Below, piece by piece: positions 60,901 through 64,000 of a stretch of DNA of 64,000 nucleotides (the first letter of the stretch is position 1; each line of letters opens with the position of its first letter). Made by a program: the position numbers and the translations under genes. Under the pieces are notes generated by a model that was not told where the DNA came from, made no database searches, and saw only the letters and a list, made by a program, of their open reading frames with translations. Source of the DNA: Neorhodopirellula pilleata (GTDB taxonomy: Bacteria > Planctomycetota > Planctomycetia > Pirellulales > Pirellulaceae); contig NZ_SJPM01000007.1 of NCBI RefSeq assembly GCF_007859915.1, positions 251,147-315,146 of the forward strand, written 5' to 3'.

Positions 60901-61049
60901 TGCGATTGCACCAGATGGCCGCAAGTCTTGAACGCGAGGCAGAACAATGCACCGACGACGATCATGTCCGACAATTCGCGGAATCATGGTTGAAAACTTG
61001 CGAGGCAATGCGAACCGAAGGTGCCCGAGTCGCCAGCGAGATTCGTTAG
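57927..61049 (+). CDS. Hybrid sensor histidine kinase with two receivers and an Hpt domain
   Basis: The 1040-residue protein has membrane helices at about 12-30, 60-76 and 262-288. These bound an outer sensor domain (about 80-260) that contains an EF-hand-like loop DYNGDGIIS and a Cache-like end (GYWVSAHAPLRNDRGEVEAL, VGVDFP). The HisKA site is His332 in FLATMSHEIRTPMNG, and the ATPase domain shows IGNALKFTQRGSV, DTGIGMTPEEKR and FGGTGLGLAISS. Receiver 1 (VVLLDHAMPGHDG, lysine in LEKP) and receiver 2 (AVLMDIQMPGIDG, LSKPYTP) follow, and an Hpt domain (AAHQIKGSASAVGAMRLHQM) closes the chain. Phosphate can thus run His-Asp-His within one protein. The output partner is not in the window. It is the last gene of the operon. 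Confidence 0.94.
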   Translation: MFWQSWYEYRIDYLLFTVVVIGGYAGAVRRVMRHFGEIPEQDNRPRVSSDPVIAPFRAKLAFIVLIVLLVAGFYVTESVDALQRSALRDQLIGIAPTYAIELQEMGHESIGIDTSPDNPTYLKMIEAQTRWLSVNPQVADVYTLRRANVSSNDSNGSSHVPSGHPKTIYQLIVDSETDYNGDGIISGARESRTPIGERYEDSNSAQIERAFAGEVVFADRPLRDRWGYWVSAHAPLRNDRGEVEALVGVDFPAMKFIQSIVIARLATMSFLGTIITLYLGAVTLIGVLKARLAEQTHYRQRFKEQRDLATQAAAEARKANEAKSEFLATMSHEIRTPMNGILGMAELLLASPLQRKQQEFLQMMKGAADGLLAVLNDILDFSKIEAGRIELEAIPFGLHELVDQTIKAVAGGRRLQVELKVRIAPGTPNHVVGDPTRVRQVLVNLIGNALKFTQRGSVTVELRESQDQTRIDLHHHDKRHPNASKASAIEHTRVMIAVIDTGIGMTPEEKRRIFEAFTQADSSTTRQFGGTGLGLAISSRLVERMGGRLSVESLPGKGSRFEFDLPLKVDRDADAGSSSSIDHQPMRVLVVDDEQINRVILNEMLIDAGYQVDCLGDPHQVVEQLKQAAEDGSPYHVVLLDHAMPGHDGSEVARQIRHRQAIRSTPIVWLTSGNDPIDAESITQWQINDTLEKPVSPSRLFAILDAIPITQETSVVLEDDHRSDPPSHRSFGRCQRPRRILLVEDGAVNRVVAENMLVARGHSVESVADGLEAIKRLHHQRYDAVLMDIQMPGIDGLEATRQIRCDELTLQPEVPIIAMTAHAMSGDRLRCLDAGMTDYLSKPYTPEQLFAKVEADGISSSVISSNSEVPAEIALDESLTDMDDDLGVAIGTISSRRGSLTIDETTAGEIDFHRDPHESSLLDSSNETIDRRVLLQNTGGSESMIALLSATFREQWDIQWSACRDAVRDGSAHDVALAAHQIKGSASAVGAMRLHQMAASLEREAEQCTDDDHVRQFAESWLKTCEAMRTEGARVASEIR

Positions 61050-61196
61050 GTTCCGTCCCATGCCGACGGACGGCCCCGAAATATGTCAAAGAAAAAGTAC
61101 GCACAATCGCATAGGCACTGAGTTTTGTTGGTGAACAATTGAAGATGCTGCTAAAAACATCAGCGGATTTGCCCTTCGCCGCTTGCTGGTCCAATC

Positions 61197-61372
61197 ACAA
61201 CCCGACGAGTGACGGCGTGTTGACTAATCGTAACCCGATGCGTGAGCGAGGGATCAATGATATTGACTCATCCCTCGCTTACGCAGCGGGTTACGATGCA
61301 ATATTGACTCATCCCTCGCTTACGCAGCGGGTTATGATGCGGATGAAATCAACACGCCGGTGACGGCGTAGT
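61197..61372. repeat. Palindromic repeat with a 41-bp tandem duplication
   Basis: The CGTAACCCGATGCGTGAGCG arm and its near-complement form the usual hairpin. The right arm plus spacer is duplicated in tandem, with 41-bp units at 61260-61300 and 61301-61341 that differ at two visible positions. GTTGACTAATC and GATGAAATCAACACGCCG words border it. It lies in the 445-bp gap 61050-61494 before the sulfatase; I see nothing else there. Confidence 0.8.
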
Positions 61373-61494
61373 GGTTCAGCGGTAATCATCGCCGCCACTT
61401 GCACAATGCGTTTCCAACTAATCCCGCGATCTGCCGCCGAAACGACGGAATCGATTTCGATTCCGAACAATTGATTCTCCTTGATTCAGGTTCC

Positions 61495-63909
61495 ATGATG
61501 CCCAATGTTCGTCGTTTTTCACTGTTAATTTGCTTCGCCGCACTCTTTGCCGTCGGTCGAGTCGCATCCGCCGATTCGAATCCGATGAATGTTCTGTTGA
61601 TCCTGGTTGACGATCTCAAACCGGCAATCGGATGTTACGGCGATCAGCATGCCAAGACGCCCAATATCGACGCGTTTGCCGCTCGCGGAATGCGATTCGA
61701 TCGGGCCTATTGCAATCAGGCCGTTTGCGCGCCATCTCGTTTCACGCTGATGCTCGGCTCCCACTCGACATCAACCGGTTTGTACGGTCTGGGCAGCAAG
61801 CTCCGAGAGTCAATCCCCGACGCAGTCACGCTGCCTCAACATTTTGCAAAGCATGGTGGATACCGCACCGAATCGTTGGGTAAAGTCTTCCACATCGGCC
61901 ACGGAAACGAAGGCGATCCGGAGTCGTTCAGTGTACCGCACTTCAAAGAAAAAGTGATCGAGTATGTCGACCCCGAGAGCACGCCGGGGGGCAAACTGAC
62001 TCGCGAGGAAGCGTTCTTTACCAACCAACAACTTGGCGCAATCAATTCGTTGCCGCGTGGTGCCGCGTATGAATCTCCCGACGTTGCCGACGAAAGCTAC
62101 GCCGACGGGCGAGTCGCTCGAGAAACCGTGGAGCGATTACGAGCCGCGAAAAAACGACGCGACTCCGACGGAACGCCGTTCTTGATCGCCGCCGGTTTCG
62201 CCCGACCGCATCTACCATTCAGTGCACCGAAAAAGTACTGGGACTTGTATGACCCATCGACGTTACCGATGCCGGAGTTCGAAGAATTACCAGCCGGATC
62301 GCCCGCTGTCGCGGGCAAACGCGGTGGCGAAATTCGCAATTATTTCCCCGTTCCTGACAAAAGCGATTCAGATCAGATCGACGACGACTTAAAGCGAACT
62401 CTGATTCATGGGTACTACGCAAGCACCAGTTTCGTCGACGCTCAAATCGGCAAGGTGATCGCCGGTCTCGATGAACTCGCACTCACCGACAACACCATCG
62501 TCGTTCTGTGGGGTGACCACGGATTCCACTTGGGCGATCTTGGAATCTGGACCAAGCACACCAACTACGAGCAAGCCAATCGCATTCCGATTTTGATTTC
62601 CGCACCGGGTGTCACCAAGCCGGGCTCATCAACTCAACAACTCGCCGAAAGCGTCGACATTTACCCGACCTTGGCGGAACTCGCTGGCCTGCCGATGCCG
62701 ACCGGCCCCCAACCGATCGATGGCGTTTCGCTCGTGCCGGTGCTGAAGAACCCTGATGCTCGCGTGCGAGATCATGCTTATCACGCTTATCCAAAGAACA
62801 AACTTGGTCGCGCTATCCGGACCGAACGATACCGACTCGTCGAGTGGGCCGGTGATGACCCGGAAGGCTCTATTGAGTACGAACTGTACGACTACGAAAC
62901 CGATCCGTTGGAGACTCGCAACCACGCCGACGCCGAGCCCAAAATTGTCGAACAACTAAAAAAGACATTGGCGAACTACCCTCAGCCGATCGGCCGCAAT
63001 GGCAAGCGGCGAGCTAACGCGATCTCGTCCGCCAAGATCGAGACACCAGAGATCGAGACGCCAGAGATCGCGAATCGACCACTGACGATTTCCGGTCGCG
63101 TCCGCGTTCAGTCCGATACGGGCGTCATCGTCGCGCAGGGCGGCAAAGAACACGGTTATGCGGTTCACCTGATCGAAGGTCGGCTCGCGTTCGATGTTCG
63201 AGTCAACCAAAACGTGCGTCGAATTTTGTCGGAAGAGAAAGTCCCCCAACGGTTTGACTTTGTCGCGACTTTGACGGCCGATCAATTGCAATTGGACGTT
63301 GACAAAAAGACTGTCGCCAGGGGGCAGTCCGTGGGATTGATCCCCGTCCAACCCGCCGATGGATTGTCCGTTGGCCAAGACGATCGCACGGCGGCGGGAG
63401 ACTACGAAGCTCCGAACACCTTCGTCGGAACCGTGACCAACATCGAGGTAATAACCGGCAAGGTGATGCCGCTGGCCAAGAACACCAAACCATTCCAGTC
63501 CGAACTGATCACCCCGTGGGGCGAAAAGGTCACCGCCGAGAACGCATGGACACAATACCCACGTCCGCAAATGCGTCGTGAGCAATGGGCGAACTTGAAC
63601 GGACATTGGGACTACGCCGTGACGCCGATCCAACAAGTTGACATGCCGACTCAGTGGACGGGCCAAATCCTTGTCCCTTTTTGTCTGGAGTCCAAGCTCG
63701 GAGGAGTCCAGCGTTTGTTGGATGCCGATGAAGCACTCTGGTATCGCCGAACGTTTTCGGTAACACCGTCGGATCACAGGATGTCACTGAACTTTGAAGC
63801 CGTGGATTATCGTTGTGAGGTTTTCGTCAACGGAAAGAGCGTCGGTGAGCACGTCGGCGGCAACACGCCGTTCACCCCGCCTTATTCACCAAGCGCGCCT
63901 TTAGGGTAG
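61495..63909 (+). CDS. Secreted formylglycine sulfatase fused to a truncated GH2-type glycosidase
   Basis: ATG 61495 gives 804 residues with signal LLICFAALFAVGRVASAD. Residues about 30-490 form an iduronate-2-sulfatase-like domain: metal ligands in ILVDDLKPAIGCYGD, the sulfatase signature CAPSR (the Cys becomes formylglycine), ALTDNTIVVLWGDHGFHLGD, and a C-terminal YELYDYETDPLETRNHAD. A linker with the repeat IETPEIETPEIA leads to a beta-sandwich (about 520-655) and then the start of a GH2 sugar-binding domain (TQYPRPQMRREQWANLNGHW, EALWYRRTFSVTP, FEAVDYRCEVFVNGKSVGEH). That domain stops abruptly after TPFTPPYSPSAPLG at 63909, so the catalytic barrel is missing. It probably removes sulfate from algal polysaccharide outside the cytoplasm. 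Confidence 0.9.
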   Translation: MMPNVRRFSLLICFAALFAVGRVASADSNPMNVLLILVDDLKPAIGCYGDQHAKTPNIDAFAARGMRFDRAYCNQAVCAPSRFTLMLGSHSTSTGLYGLGSKLRESIPDAVTLPQHFAKHGGYRTESLGKVFHIGHGNEGDPESFSVPHFKEKVIEYVDPESTPGGKLTREEAFFTNQQLGAINSLPRGAAYESPDVADESYADGRVARETVERLRAAKKRRDSDGTPFLIAAGFARPHLPFSAPKKYWDLYDPSTLPMPEFEELPAGSPAVAGKRGGEIRNYFPVPDKSDSDQIDDDLKRTLIHGYYASTSFVDAQIGKVIAGLDELALTDNTIVVLWGDHGFHLGDLGIWTKHTNYEQANRIPILISAPGVTKPGSSTQQLAESVDIYPTLAELAGLPMPTGPQPIDGVSLVPVLKNPDARVRDHAYHAYPKNKLGRAIRTERYRLVEWAGDDPEGSIEYELYDYETDPLETRNHADAEPKIVEQLKKTLANYPQPIGRNGKRRANAISSAKIETPEIETPEIANRPLTISGRVRVQSDTGVIVAQGGKEHGYAVHLIEGRLAFDVRVNQNVRRILSEEKVPQRFDFVATLTADQLQLDVDKKTVARGQSVGLIPVQPADGLSVGQDDRTAAGDYEAPNTFVGTVTNIEVITGKVMPLAKNTKPFQSELITPWGEKVTAENAWTQYPRPQMRREQWANLNGHWDYAVTPIQQVDMPTQWTGQILVPFCLESKLGGVQRLLDADEALWYRRTFSVTPSDHRMSLNFEAVDYRCEVFVNGKSVGEHVGGNTPFTPPYSPSAPLG

Positions 63910-64000
63910 AAACCATCGCGTGAAACGCTACGTTTATCGGTTCACTACAACCAACTCAAACGCAAAGCAGGATCACGCGATGGGTGAAGTACAACGTAAC
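63910..64000. other. 91 bp at the right edge, no gene assigned
   Basis: The sequence after the early sulfatase-GH2 stop (GAAACCATCGCGTGAAACGC onwards) does not continue the glycosidase in any frame I can read. It could be the border of an insertion element or another gene running off the window, but it is too short to decide. Confidence 0.3.

Noticed and set aside
1..64000. rRNA or tRNA genes
   Set aside because: I scanned for T-loop words, CCA ends and rRNA landmarks and found no convincing candidate; a tRNAscan run would be decisive.

Overview
The window looks like the chromosome of a marine planctomycete of the Rhodopirellula/Pirellulaceae type. The evidence is gene content: a formylglycine sulfatase, a Tat-exported Gfo/Idh/MocA oxidoreductase, a giant secreted propeller/cupredoxin/cytochrome c protein of the Pirellula type, an SHD1-domain protein, FG-GAP/UnbV proteins, a PPi-type phosphofructokinase and a B12-dependent ribonucleotide reductase. 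There are also dispersed palindromic repeats whose core reads CCCGAAGCGTGAGCGAGGGA. I saw no rRNA, tRNA or CRISPR.

Layout. 1-4.9 kb (minus strand): a secreted helical-repeat protein cut by the left edge, PPi-phosphofructokinase, and a TIM-barrel isomerase/epimerase-like protein. 5-14.2 kb: a large exported protein coupled to topoisomerase III, phosphatidylserine decarboxylase, two decayed oxidoreductase genes, and an unusual cardiolipin-synthase-like protein. 14.2-21.8 kb: a block bounded by a near-identical 149-bp inverted repeat, holding a DUF2945 protein, Dps, a PNPOx-like stress protein, an AI-2E-type permease, a phosphatase/phosphatidylcholine-synthase-like pair, and a B12/radical-SAM protein. 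21.8-31.2 kb: a Rieske protein, nrdJ with a 368-residue intein, UbiA, a Gfo/Idh/MocA protein and YggS, with more palindromic repeats.

31.3-37.9 kb is an accessory region that I interpret as a decayed chromosomal integron. A truncated IntI-like gene points left. To its right, plus-strand small genes are punctuated by five 87-88-bp attC-like sites whose stems covary. The array also carries an S23/four-helix-bundle gene inside a 41-bp inverted repeat, and a group II intron without a reverse transcriptase.

38-50.3 kb returns to housekeeping and secretion: CsrA, a lysophospholipase-like hydrolase, a propeller-M28-PDZ peptidase, a sigma factor with ScpB and a small conserved protein, RuvB, and the giant cupredoxin/cytochrome c protein. 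50.6-61.0 kb is a tight five-gene plus-strand operon: an FG-GAP/UnbV exported protein, a membrane-anchored helical protein, a membrane pseudokinase, a two-helix membrane protein, and a hybrid histidine kinase with two receivers and an Hpt domain. No function for this set is known to me, and it is the best candidate for an undescribed signalling system. The right edge holds a sulfatase fused to the start of a GH2 glycosidase that stops abruptly.
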